Source of the DNA: Chitinimonas arctica
Lineage (GTDB): Bacteria > Pseudomonadota > Gammaproteobacteria > Burkholderiales > Chitinimonadaceae
Length of the DNA stretch: 64,000 bases
Assembly (NCBI RefSeq): GCF_007431345.1
Contig: NZ_CP041730.1
Span: 248,001-312,000, forward strand
Reading direction: 5' to 3'
The notes under the pieces are model-generated. The model searched no databases. It was not told where the DNA came from and was given only the letters and a program-made list of their open reading frames with translations. The translations under genes were made by a program, and so were the position numbers. Positions 8,506 to 16,098 of the stretch are shown here, piece after piece (positions within the stretch are counted from its first letter, which is position 1; each line of letters opens with the position of its first letter).

Positions 8506-9163
8506 ACATCTCCACCTCGCGGTTCGGCTGCTTCAAGCGGTCGACCAGCAATTGCAGATGCCTGTCCAGATCCAACTGGATTTGCACGTAAGCACTATTC
8601 AAAATTGCCTGCTTGATGGTCAGGCTCTTGTCCGGTATCACCAGGATTCTGGGTTCCGCCGCGAAGGTATCGATGGCGCGCGCCCAATGTACCGGATTGA
8701 CCCTAAGTTCCAATTTGCCCTCGTTGATGGAATCGGATACATATTTGCCCAGCTGTTGCAGCAATAGCTCGCCGGCATCGAGTCCACCCACGAGTTCGGC
8801 GAAAGCCTGTGCCGCCAATGCCCGTATTTCCTTTTCGAGCCGGACAACGATATGTCGCTCCAGCTGCTGCTCTTGCACCAGCCATTCGACGGCATCCTCG
8901 ATCGCGTCGCGTTTGGCCTGCTCAACCTCCTTGGCCGCCTGGCGTAGACCTTCGTCCCGCGACCACGCCAGGATGGTTTCGCCCTCGGCCTTGGCCTGCT
9001 CCAATTGCCGCAAGGCTTCCTTGCTTATCACGCCGGCACGAAGCTTGGCCCTATCCAGCACCCTATTGGCTTCAAGCATACGATCCAGCTGCTCGCGTTT
9101 TACAATCTGCCCCAGCGGAGAGAGGCCCGGTAATACAAGGAGGTCTTGTTGGAATCTGCTCAT
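8492..9163 (-). CDS. sctL: T3SS stator protein SctL
   Basis: SctL (YscL/SsaK, FliH family) links SctQ to the ATPase SctN and controls its activity. The 223 residues include a long Ala/Gln/Glu-rich coiled coil (about residues 45-110) followed by an alpha/beta C-terminal domain, typical of HrpE/YscL proteins; SPI-2 SsaK is 224. Its start overlaps the stop of sctK as ATGA, so the two are probably translationally coupled. Confidence 0.88.
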   Translation of the reverse strand: MSRFQQDLLVLPGLSPLGQIVKREQLDRMLEANRVLDRAKLRAGVISKEALRQLEQAKAEGETILAWSRDEGLRQAAKEVEQAKRDAIEDAVEWLVQEQQLERHIVVRLEKEIRALAAQAFAELVGGLDAGELLLQQLGKYVSDSINEGKLELRVNPVHWARAIDTFAAEPRILVIPDKSLTIKQAILNSAYVQIQLDLDRHLQLLVDRLKQPNREVEMYEQN

Positions 9164-9747
9164 AGAAAACGTGCCATCCTGATGAAGAACGACATCGGCA
9201 GGTCGAATGCGTCGGGTGGCGCATCCATCGCCGGCGGTAGCAACACCGCCAACGCTTGACCTGCCGGGCCTAAATCCAATCGCTGCAGCCAGCCGGCGCC
9301 GACCGCGAGTGCATGCGCCGGCAGATCATCGGCAGCAAGCTCGACCATGCTGGCGCCCGCCCCCCTCGGCCAAAGCATCAGGAGCTGATCGCAGCCGCCT
9401 CCACCGAGGATGCGCGTCAATGCACGCCGGTATTCACCCATCATCAAGTAAGGTTTGCCGCCCAGCAGGACAAGCCCCATGCCGGTCAACAGCACCGGTA
9501 GCCGCGGTTCCAGCGAAAGCAGGTAGCGTGCGTCATCCGGCACCTGGGCCGGCAGCGCGCTAGCGGGGAAGCCACGGCGCTTGATGATCAGTTCATCGAG
9601 TGCCTTGCGCACCGAGGACATACGCGCATACTGTTCCCGCCACGCAGCAAGCCCCAGCTGCTCCCACCATGGCTCGGCCATCCATGCGCCGGGCTGCCAG
9701 GCCAATTGGTGCATGCGGGTGACTTCCGGCAGCGGGGACAGCATCAT
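9160..9747 (-). CDS. sctK: T3SS sorting-platform adaptor SctK
   Basis: A 195-residue protein between sctJ and sctL, the place of YscK and of the small reading frame between ssaJ and ssaK in SPI-2. SctK joins the pods of the sorting platform to the inner ring. The sequence has many Trp, Leu and Met residues and an RRALTRILGGGG segment, and fits the YscK family in length. It overlaps both neighbours by ATGA. Family assignment is partly positional. Confidence 0.72.
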   Translation of the reverse strand: MMLSPLPEVTRMHQLAWQPGAWMAEPWWEQLGLAAWREQYARMSSVRKALDELIIKRRGFPASALPAQVPDDARYLLSLEPRLPVLLTGMGLVLLGGKPYLMMGEYRRALTRILGGGGCDQLLMLWPRGAGASMVELAADDLPAHALAVGAGWLQRLDLGPAGQALAVLLPPAMDAPPDAFDLPMSFFIRMARFL

Positions 9748-10520
9748 CGCTCACGCTTTCTCAGCAAAAACAGGGCGCCCAGTACCAGGACCAAGGCGCT
9801 CAAGCCGGCAAACAGCCAAAGGCGGATATCCGCCGATTCGGTAAAGGATGAGGTAGCCGGCTGTTTGGCGGGCCGATGGGCGGCCGTTTCGGCCGATGTG
9901 GGCACGGCAGCCGCGATGGGGGTCGGCACCGAAGCCGAATAGCGAAATACCGCCGCTTGCATCACCACGCTGATATTTTCAGGCAGCAGGTTGGGGATCG
10001 CATCGTGGATAAGGCTTTTGATCTCCCCCTCGCGGGTAGCCAGATTCACCTCCGGGTTGTATTTTATAAATACCGACGCCGAGGGCTGGCTAACTTCGCG
10101 GCTATTGGTTTCCTTGGATTCCGCAATGGAAACCATGGACAGGATCACGCCATCCATGCCCGATAGCATTTTTTCCAGCTGCTGTTCTTTCAGATAGACC
10201 ATCTTGGCCTGTTCCTGCGCGGGAGAAGTGACCAATTGATTGGAAGGAAACAATTCGTTCATCCCGTCGCGTTTTCGCTCGGGAAGCCCGTTCTGCCGTA
10301 AAACTTCCACCGCATCGACAAATTGACCCTTATCCACGTGGATGGCCACCGAACCGCTTTTAATGGGCACCTTATCGGCGTTGATCTTTTTAAGCATCAG
10401 CACCGCCATCATCCGGTTGGCTTCTTCTTCAGGCAAATTACTGTATAGCTCGACCTTGCATGCGCTCAGAAAAAGCACCAACAACCATACCCATTTTTTG
10501 CCTTGCAAAAACGACTTCAT
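9744..10520 (-). CDS. sctJ: T3SS inner-ring lipoprotein SctJ
   Basis: SctJ (YscJ/PrgK/SsaJ) forms the periplasmic part of the inner-membrane ring. A lipoprotein signal peptide ends in LSAC with Cys21 as the modified residue. Two ring-building alpha/beta domains follow, linked by a stretch carrying TSPAQEQAK. A single C-terminal membrane helix (about residues 232-252) ends in RKRER. Length 258 compares with 249 for SsaJ. It overlaps sctI and sctK by ATGA. Confidence 0.95.
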   Translation of the reverse strand: MKSFLQGKKWVWLLVLFLSACKVELYSNLPEEEANRMMAVLMLKKINADKVPIKSGSVAIHVDKGQFVDAVEVLRQNGLPERKRDGMNELFPSNQLVTSPAQEQAKMVYLKEQQLEKMLSGMDGVILSMVSIAESKETNSREVSQPSASVFIKYNPEVNLATREGEIKSLIHDAIPNLLPENISVVMQAAVFRYSASVPTPIAAAVPTSAETAAHRPAKQPATSSFTESADIRLWLFAGLSALVLVLGALFLLRKRER

Positions 10521-10861
10521 TGCAAATTGACCAATTTATTGATGGACTGGGATAGCGAGCCGGCAACCTTCGAGGTCATTTCAACATCCAGCACCATTTT
10601 CATCAGCTTTGTTTGCGCGTCCAGCATCGCTTTGGGATCGGCAAATTGACCCATGGTCGGCTTACCGCTTTCCATTGCCTCGCTGAGCCCCAGTGCATGC
10701 GTTTGGATGTCTTTCAGAATCGAGGTTTCGGCACCCGGCTGTCCATAAAGCGCACGATTGAATTTTTCGATATCCGCAGGGTCGATACTTTCCAGGCGCG
10801 GCTTGACGGGATCCACCGACGCCGATGCCGAGGCCATATTCAGTGCTTCAATTGCTGCCAT
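10517..10861 (-). CDS. sctI: T3SS inner-rod protein SctI
   Basis: A 114-residue protein with the SctI (PrgJ/YscI) form: a variable N-terminus rich in Ala and Ser and a conserved C-terminal helix that packs as the inner rod/needle adaptor (about residues 75-114, ending SQSINKLVNLQ). It precedes sctJ, as in SPI-1, SPI-2 and Ysc clusters. The start at 10861 has AGGGAAG upstream and overlaps sctG by 22 bp; an ATG at 10837 is the alternative. Confidence 0.82.
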   Translation of the reverse strand: MAAIEALNMASASASVDPVKPRLESIDPADIEKFNRALYGQPGAETSILKDIQTHALGLSEAMESGKPTMGQFADPKAMLDAQTKLMKMVLDVEMTSKVAGSLSQSINKLVNLQ

Positions 10862-11190
10862 TTTTCGCTTCCCTGAGGTTTTGTCATGGATTGATCGGGT
10901 GCGGCGTGGGCATCCTGGCCGGCCAGTTCACCGCTCGGGCCATGGGTAATCATGGCGCGCAGCAGCAAGGCATGCGCGCTGTCCAATCCGGCCAGGCTTT
11001 CCAGCGCCTGCCCGGCCTTGCCTATGCTCCACAGCAGTACGGCGCCGCTCATTGCTCTATCTTCCATATCCTCGATCAGCCAAGGGAGGGCATTTAAAAG
11101 ATCGGACACTTCAAGCTGCATACCATGGTTGACCGCCGCGAAAGCCGCTTCAACCAGCAGCTGGCGATCCTCTTGAGTAAGGGTACTCAT
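10840..11190 (-). CDS. sctG: YscG/SsaH-like T3SS needle chaperone
   Basis: A 116-residue helical protein between the needle gene and the inner-rod gene. In Ysc systems this place is held by YscG, a TPR-like chaperone that keeps the needle subunit from polymerising in the cytoplasm; in SPI-2 it is SsaH. The pattern of paired helices (RQLLVEAAFAAVNHGM, then LLWSIGKAGQALESLAGL) agrees with a TPR fold. It overlaps sctF by ATGA. Assignment is by position and fold pattern. Confidence 0.65.
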   Translation of the reverse strand: MSTLTQEDRQLLVEAAFAAVNHGMQLEVSDLLNALPWLIEDMEDRAMSGAVLLWSIGKAGQALESLAGLDSAHALLLRAMITHGPSGELAGQDAHAAPDQSMTKPQGSEKWQQLKH

Positions 11191-11402
11191 ATCTTGGCAA
11201 TAATCCCCATGACCATGTCTTTGACCATCTTCATCACCGCGCTATTGAAACCGATGAAAACCGAGTATTGCTGCAGCGCGAACTGAACCTTGACCAACTT
11301 GGCGGGATTATTCAAATCATCCCCGGTCATCATGGACTGCACACTTTTGCCGGATTGGTCGGTCAAGCGCTCAAGATTGCCGACGATGCTTTCGATATCC
11401 AT
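11187..11402 (-). CDS. sctF: T3SS needle subunit SctF
   Basis: A 71-residue protein, the same length as SPI-2 SsaG, with the helix-turn-helix needle form: an N-terminal polar helix, a turn around DDLNNPAKLVK with the conserved NP, and a C-terminal helix ending MGIIAKI. The C-terminus of SctF lines the needle channel. It is the second gene of the AraC-sctF-G-I-J-K-L-W unit, with a 36-bp gap after the regulator gene. Confidence 0.88.
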   Translation of the reverse strand: MDIESIVGNLERLTDQSGKSVQSMMTGDDLNNPAKLVKVQFALQQYSVFIGFNSAVMKMVKDMVMGIIAKI

Positions 11403-11438
11403 ACCGTTCTTCTTTTCCGTTCAAGCCAAACAAGAGAT

Positions 11439-12182
11439 TTACGCTACAGACAATACCGGCGGCGCCAAATCAAAGGAAGTATTGACTTCCGGCTGCCGTC
11501 CTTGGCGCAATTCGGTGGGGCTGCGCTGATAGCGCTTTTTGAAGCTATCGGTAAAATGGGCATGGTTGCTGAAGCCACATTCGAAAGCAATATCGATTAC
11601 GCGCATTTCCGTGGTCAATAATAGCTTCCTGGCGAGATTCAGGCGACGCTCCAATAACCAATGCTTGGCCGACATGCCGAATTTTTCATGAAACAGGAAA
11701 TTCAGCTTACGGACCGGCAAACCAAGTTCGTCGGCAAATTGTGTCACGGTCCACGGCTTGCAGAAATTCGCTTCGATAAAATCAAAGAAACCTTGATCAC
11801 CCGCCACGCACTGTTTCAACAGCGCGGTGAAATACGTCTTGTCGCAACCCAGGCAATAAGCATAGATAAAATGCAGCATGGCGGCGGGGCTGGCCTCCGC
11901 CAATAGGAGTGCGACATTGATCAATGCCTCATCCACCTGTATCTGGCGCAAGGCGGCCGGCTTGAACATCGAGACTGGCGCATCGTCCAGCAGATCGATT
12001 ACGCCCAGGTAAAGATCCTGAAAATCGCCCACGTGAAATACAAAAGGCTTCCAATTTTCCGTATCCGAGGCAATTAATGCCTTGTCATCGGTGAGCACCA
12101 AACTATTGGGTTGGATAGTGTGTAGTTCGCCTTTTACGCGAACTTCGCTGGCCTGCTTGAATAAGATCAATTGCACTGTCAT
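11439..12182 (-). CDS. AraC-family transcriptional regulator of the T3SS cluster
   Basis: A 247-residue protein with an N-terminal cupin-like domain and a C-terminal double helix-turn-helix of the AraC family (about residues 140-235): LGLPVRKLNFLFHEKFGMSAK is the first helix pair and IDIAFECGFSNHAHFTDSFKKRY the classic second motif. InvF, MxiE and ExsA are T3SS regulators of this type. It heads the sctF-W unit, so it may be autoregulated. The ATG at 12182 is chosen because a longer frame would start inside the conserved palindrome at 12245-12260. Its ribosome site is weak. Confidence 0.85.
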   Translation of the reverse strand: MTVQLILFKQASEVRVKGELHTIQPNSLVLTDDKALIASDTENWKPFVFHVGDFQDLYLGVIDLLDDAPVSMFKPAALRQIQVDEALINVALLLAEASPAAMLHFIYAYCLGCDKTYFTALLKQCVAGDQGFFDFIEANFCKPWTVTQFADELGLPVRKLNFLFHEKFGMSAKHWLLERRLNLARKLLLTTEMRVIDIAFECGFSNHAHFTDSFKKRYQRSPTELRQGRQPEVNTSFDLAPPVLSVA

Positions 12183-12244
12183 CACATCATCCGATTGGTT
12201 GGAAGCATGGGGCGAATGATTACCCGGCCGTCGCAAGTGACACA

Positions 12245-12260
12245 TCAGGTATTCACCTGA
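12245..12260. promoter_or_regulatory. 16-bp palindrome upstream of the AraC-sctF-W unit
   Basis: TCAGGTATTCACCTGA lies 62 bp before the AraC-type start codon. It matches the palindrome at 7277-7292 except for central bases, and the match extends by one base on each side of the minus-strand copy (TTCAGG...ACCTGAT). See findings. Confidence 0.6.
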
Positions 12261-12635
12261 ACCGACGGCGCCGGACCTAATCTACATGCGGCCTGGAACG
12301 GTACTCACGACAGGAATGCGGCTGCTGCACGAGTCATTTCTCCCCACCGCGGTGGATATAGTGCGGCGGCTGGCGTAGCGTACGGACCGCCCGGCGAAGG
12401 GTCGCCAGGGTGAGCAAGGCGGAAAAGCCGGGCGGAATAGATCAAGCAGGGAAACGCTGACTTCACCCCGGGCAATAACGATCGTGCGAATTCGTTGCCC
12501 CTTAGGCTCATACCCCCAGCCTCCTCCACTGGAAGCTGCCGGGGGCTGAGTTGCACTTCCGGCCTTCGCCATCCCACAGGGCATCCTGAGGCATATCGCG
12601 CCGGGTAGTGCTCAATCCAACTTGTTCACACCTAC
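12261..12635. other. Non-coding gap between regulator and chaperone genes
   Basis: About 375 bp of GC-rich sequence. Minus-strand reading frames of 90 and 100 codons cross it, but they are rich in Arg, Pro and Ser, resemble no family I know and overlap one another, so I do not call a gene. It may be a decayed gene or mobile-element remnant; no terminal repeats are visible. Confidence 0.4.
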
Positions 12636-13094
12636 CTACACGATACGTGTCAATGGCGGCCGGCTGAGCTTTTGCATGGCCGCCGCAGGTGGTTCGGCCA
12701 GGGTCATTTCGGCGCCCGATATGCCGGTCTTGATGGTCCGGATAAACATATCCAATGCAGCCTCCAGCCGCTGCAAATTCAAGCCGGCAATGGGAAGGGA
12801 GTGATACATCATCAAAAGCTCGGAATCGGCGTCATAGCCCACGCCGGGTTTGTAGCCCGCGAGGGGATACAGGGCCATCGTCAGGGCGGTCCTTATCCAT
12901 GCTGGGGAGGCGGTTTCCAGTAATTGTTCATGCAAGGGGGAAATCATGATCAGGCGCTGTCCTTCGCGATCACGCCGCAGGGTAAGCGGATATTCCTTAT
13001 CGATCTTCAGATGGCAAAATCCGTCGTCGTCGAATTGCAGCCCCGACAAGCCAATGGCGGTTCCGAATTCGGTTAGCAAACGGTCAAAAATCAT
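12636..13094 (-). CDS. CesT-family T3SS effector chaperone
   Basis: A 152-residue acidic protein with the class I chaperone pattern: an N-terminal helix (FDRLLTEFGTAIGL), a strand pair with FDDDGFCHLKID, a strand RLIMISPLHE and a long C-terminal helix around LQRLEAALDMFIRTI. Such dimers bind the N-terminal part of one or a few effectors and bring them to SctQ/SctN. Class I chaperones usually sit beside their effector gene, but none is evident: on one side is the 375-bp gap and on the other a TreY-family gene. Confidence 0.8.
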   Translation of the reverse strand: MIFDRLLTEFGTAIGLSGLQFDDDGFCHLKIDKEYPLTLRRDREGQRLIMISPLHEQLLETASPAWIRTALTMALYPLAGYKPGVGYDADSELLMMYHSLPIAGLNLQRLEAALDMFIRTIKTGISGAEMTLAEPPAAAMQKLSRPPLTRIV

Positions 13095-13208
13095 GGCGAC
13101 ATCCTAGGGATTGATGAAATAGTCCTACTACGATATCCCCTGGTCCCCAAAGACATTATCGGATTCCGGTTGCACCTTTCAGTTCCTGTTCTGTTCACCA
13201 CGGCTTCA

Positions 13209-16040
13209 TCAAGCCGCGCAATGCTGCTCGCTACTCATTCGATAGTCGCAACCATAAAGCACCGCAAGCGGCAGGCGTTCCAGTAGATCGGCGACGTTCA
13301 GCCATTCCTTTTCCAGGCGCAGGGCCAGCCCACTCACCACGTCCGTACAGTTCAAAGGCAGGATGCCGGCCGGGATCTGCACCGCCGTGTCGGCCCAGGC
13401 GGAGGGAGCGATGGCCGGCTCGGTGGCTTGCGGCATCAGTGGCAGCGGCAATCGCGGCAGAATGACCAACAGGCATTCGTCGCCGGCCTGGCGCAGGAAG
13501 GCCAGCACCCGTTCGGCGTGGATACCCCTGAGCAGCAAGGGCTGATAGTTGCCTTGCAGCAATAAGGCCGGCCGATTGCGGCGCAGTTGCAGCAATCGGT
13601 GTATGACAGCCTGCTTCAGCCTGCCATCGCGCCAGTTGCGCCGCAGCTCGGTCCAATATGCCGCATCCTGCTTGCCCTGCACCCGGGCCAGCGCGGCAAT
13701 ACGGGGCGGGTAGTCGATGGGACGCCGACTATCCGGTCCGACCAGGCTCCAATCCCAGAATTCCGTGCCCTGGTAGAGGTCGGGCACACCGGGCGCCGTG
13801 TAATGCAGCACGGTCTGGGTGAGTCCGTTGACGGCGGCGGCGGGGGCGATGCGGCGTACCATGGCGATGATTTCCCCGAGAAAGCGGCTGCCCGACGCCA
13901 GTACCGCATGGCGGAACTTGGTCACCGCTTCATCGTAGGCACGATCGGGCACGTATCCCATGCCTTGCAACTTGCCTTCGTGCTCGGCTTTTTGCTGCCA
14001 CGCGCCGATACGGCCGGCAAATTCGATCAGCGCCGGGTCGCCTTCCCTCTCCAGGTCGGCCGGCCATGCTCCCAGCAGGGTCTGGTAAAACATGACCTCA
14101 TCCGCGATCGTCGGCGCCTCGCCCTCGGCAAGACAGCTGCGAAAAGGCGCATGCGCACCCAGCCAGCGGTCGATTTGCGCCACCCATTCCTCCGCCATTT
14201 CACTCAATACCGCCAGACGGGCACGTACATCCGCGCCGCATTTATGATCGTGGGTAGCGAGGGTAAGCATGCCGAGCGGCGTGTGCTGCCGACGCTTGGC
14301 GTTGCCCGCGTGGAAGTCGGCGACGGAATAAGCGAATCGCCCCGGGTCGCTACCCACCTCGTTGCGCGACAGGAGCAGTCCAAGGTGATAGGAGGCACGG
14401 TCCTCGAACGCGGCGGCCGAGACAGGCGAGGTCAACAGCTGGAACCGCCGCAACGCCAGCATGCGGCCGGCGGCAAGGGCAGGCCCCGCGCCGACCATCC
14501 AGCCCGCCACCTGGTCGAGGGCCGCATGGTCCACCTGGCGCAAGGTCGAACGGGCAGCGGCGAGCGCCTGGGCAAAGACGGCGGCATCGAGGGGTGAGTG
14601 GCCGCGGCGGTCCGCATAGATTCGATACTGCGGAAAATACACCACCAGTTCGATCAGTACCCGCCGCAATGCGTGAAAACTGATATCGCGGCTGCGATGG
14701 TCGAGACAGGCCAAGGCATGCAGCGCGCGGGTCGCGGCATCCAGATCGGCGGCGAAGTTTTCCGTGAGTACTTTGCGGCGTGCCAGCCATGCCTGTCCGG
14801 CGAAATCCTTCTGAGCCAGTCCGCCCAGCCACTGGTGCCAACCATTGCGTAGCGCCGGCACGCCCTTCGGGTCATGGAGCACCCCGGCTACCTCGTTCAT
14901 GAAATCATATCCGGTGGTGCCGTCGAGTTGCCAATCCTCGCGCAGCCGTTCGCCGTCGGTCAGGATCTTTTCGGCGACCAGCCATGGCCGCCCATTGGGT
15001 GCGCCGGCCGGACGCAGTATGGTCAGCTCGCTGAGACGTCGCCGTAGTTTGCGGCAATAGCCGGCCGGATCGGTCAGGCCATCGATGAATTCTATGCGCA
15101 ATCCATCGATCAGCCCTTCCGCATAGAGCCGAAAGTAAAGGGCGTGGCTGCATTCGAACACATCGTCGCGCTCCACGCTCAGCGCGGCGAGATGGAAGGC
15201 GCCAAAGCACCGTCGCCAATTGATCTCGTCATTGGCCAGGCGCCAGCTGGCCAGGCGGTAGTGTTGCTCCTCCAGCAGTTGGTGGAGGCGTCCTCTTCCC
15301 GTCGCCGAGCTTGGATCATGCTGCGCCAGCAGGCCTTCCAGGGTGGTACGGCCGCCTTCTCCCTCGAAATGGTCCCGGCACCGTCCATAGGCGATTTCGC
15401 AGGCCTGGGCCCGGACAGCGGCGCAGTCCACATTCGCCATGGCGGCGGCAAAGGCTTGCGCCAGCGAACGGCCGACTTCGGTACCGATGGCATCGAACAG
15501 GCGGATCAAGCTGGCCGCATTGAGTGGATAGCGATGGCCGGAATAGGCGATCTGCAGGCGTCCGGCGGGGCGCTCGTATACCAGCCGCAATTCGCCGTTC
15601 GCCAATGTTTCGCCGTAACTGGCGTTCAGGAAAGGCGCCAACACCTTGCCCTGGCCGGTAAGCGGGCTATCCCAATCGATATCGAAGAAAGCCGCCCGGT
15701 CGCTGGTTCGTCCAAACTCCAGTACTTCATACCACCATTGATTTTCCGCCCCGCCCACATACATATAGTTAGGCACGATATCGATGACCAGGCCCATCTC
15801 GCGCTGCCGCAGGCAGCGGACCAGGCGGCGCAGGCCGGTTTCCCCGCCCAGTTCCGGATTGACCCGGCTCGTATCGACCACGTCGTAGCCATCCGGCGAC
15901 GCGGGCATGGCGGTGGTGATAGGAGAAAGATAGAGGTGGCTGATGCCCAGATCGGCGTAGTAGTCGATCAGGCCGCACACCGATGCGAAATTGAAATCCC
16001 GATGCAATTGCAGGCGCAATGTGGCCAATGGCGCCGCCAT
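13209..16040 (-). CDS. treY: TreY-family maltooligosyltrehalose synthase homologue with altered active site
   Basis: The 943 residues align in order with TreY (GH13), which turns the reducing end of maltodextrins into a trehalosyl unit. The N-terminal barrel (SHLYLSPITTAMPASPDGYDVVD), a VAEKIL motif with the acid/base Glu and a GTTGYDF motif are clear. Several catalytic positions differ from the family pattern: DIVPNH reads DIVPNY (Tyr92), the nucleophile motif RIDH reads RIEF (Glu317), and THDTKRSEDVR reads THDHKCGADVR. It may be inactive or changed in function. No treZ is nearby. A 58-bp gap separates it from the upstream cyanophycin-synthetase-like gene, so they may share a transcript. Confidence 0.85.
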   Translation of the reverse strand: MAAPLATLRLQLHRDFNFASVCGLIDYYADLGISHLYLSPITTAMPASPDGYDVVDTSRVNPELGGETGLRRLVRCLRQREMGLVIDIVPNYMYVGGAENQWWYEVLEFGRTSDRAAFFDIDWDSPLTGQGKVLAPFLNASYGETLANGELRLVYERPAGRLQIAYSGHRYPLNAASLIRLFDAIGTEVGRSLAQAFAAAMANVDCAAVRAQACEIAYGRCRDHFEGEGGRTTLEGLLAQHDPSSATGRGRLHQLLEEQHYRLASWRLANDEINWRRCFGAFHLAALSVERDDVFECSHALYFRLYAEGLIDGLRIEFIDGLTDPAGYCRKLRRRLSELTILRPAGAPNGRPWLVAEKILTDGERLREDWQLDGTTGYDFMNEVAGVLHDPKGVPALRNGWHQWLGGLAQKDFAGQAWLARRKVLTENFAADLDAATRALHALACLDHRSRDISFHALRRVLIELVVYFPQYRIYADRRGHSPLDAAVFAQALAAARSTLRQVDHAALDQVAGWMVGAGPALAAGRMLALRRFQLLTSPVSAAAFEDRASYHLGLLLSRNEVGSDPGRFAYSVADFHAGNAKRRQHTPLGMLTLATHDHKCGADVRARLAVLSEMAEEWVAQIDRWLGAHAPFRSCLAEGEAPTIADEVMFYQTLLGAWPADLEREGDPALIEFAGRIGAWQQKAEHEGKLQGMGYVPDRAYDEAVTKFRHAVLASGSRFLGEIIAMVRRIAPAAAVNGLTQTVLHYTAPGVPDLYQGTEFWDWSLVGPDSRRPIDYPPRIAALARVQGKQDAAYWTELRRNWRDGRLKQAVIHRLLQLRRNRPALLLQGNYQPLLLRGIHAERVLAFLRQAGDECLLVILPRLPLPLMPQATEPAIAPSAWADTAVQIPAGILPLNCTDVVSGLALRLEKEWLNVADLLERLPLAVLYGCDYRMSSEQHCAA

Positions 16041-16098
16041 AAGACCCCCTAGAAAATGGATAACAGCGACTCGACCGTGGCAGCGGGCGGAACCCCGC

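Noticed and set aside
12183..12245. N-terminal extension of the AraC-type regulator
   Set aside because: The alternative start would lie in the conserved palindrome and adds residues unlike the family.
12282..12584. Possible protein or group II intron remnant on the minus strand
   Set aside because: GTGCG occurs but no intron domain V or reverse transcriptase is visible; composition is random.
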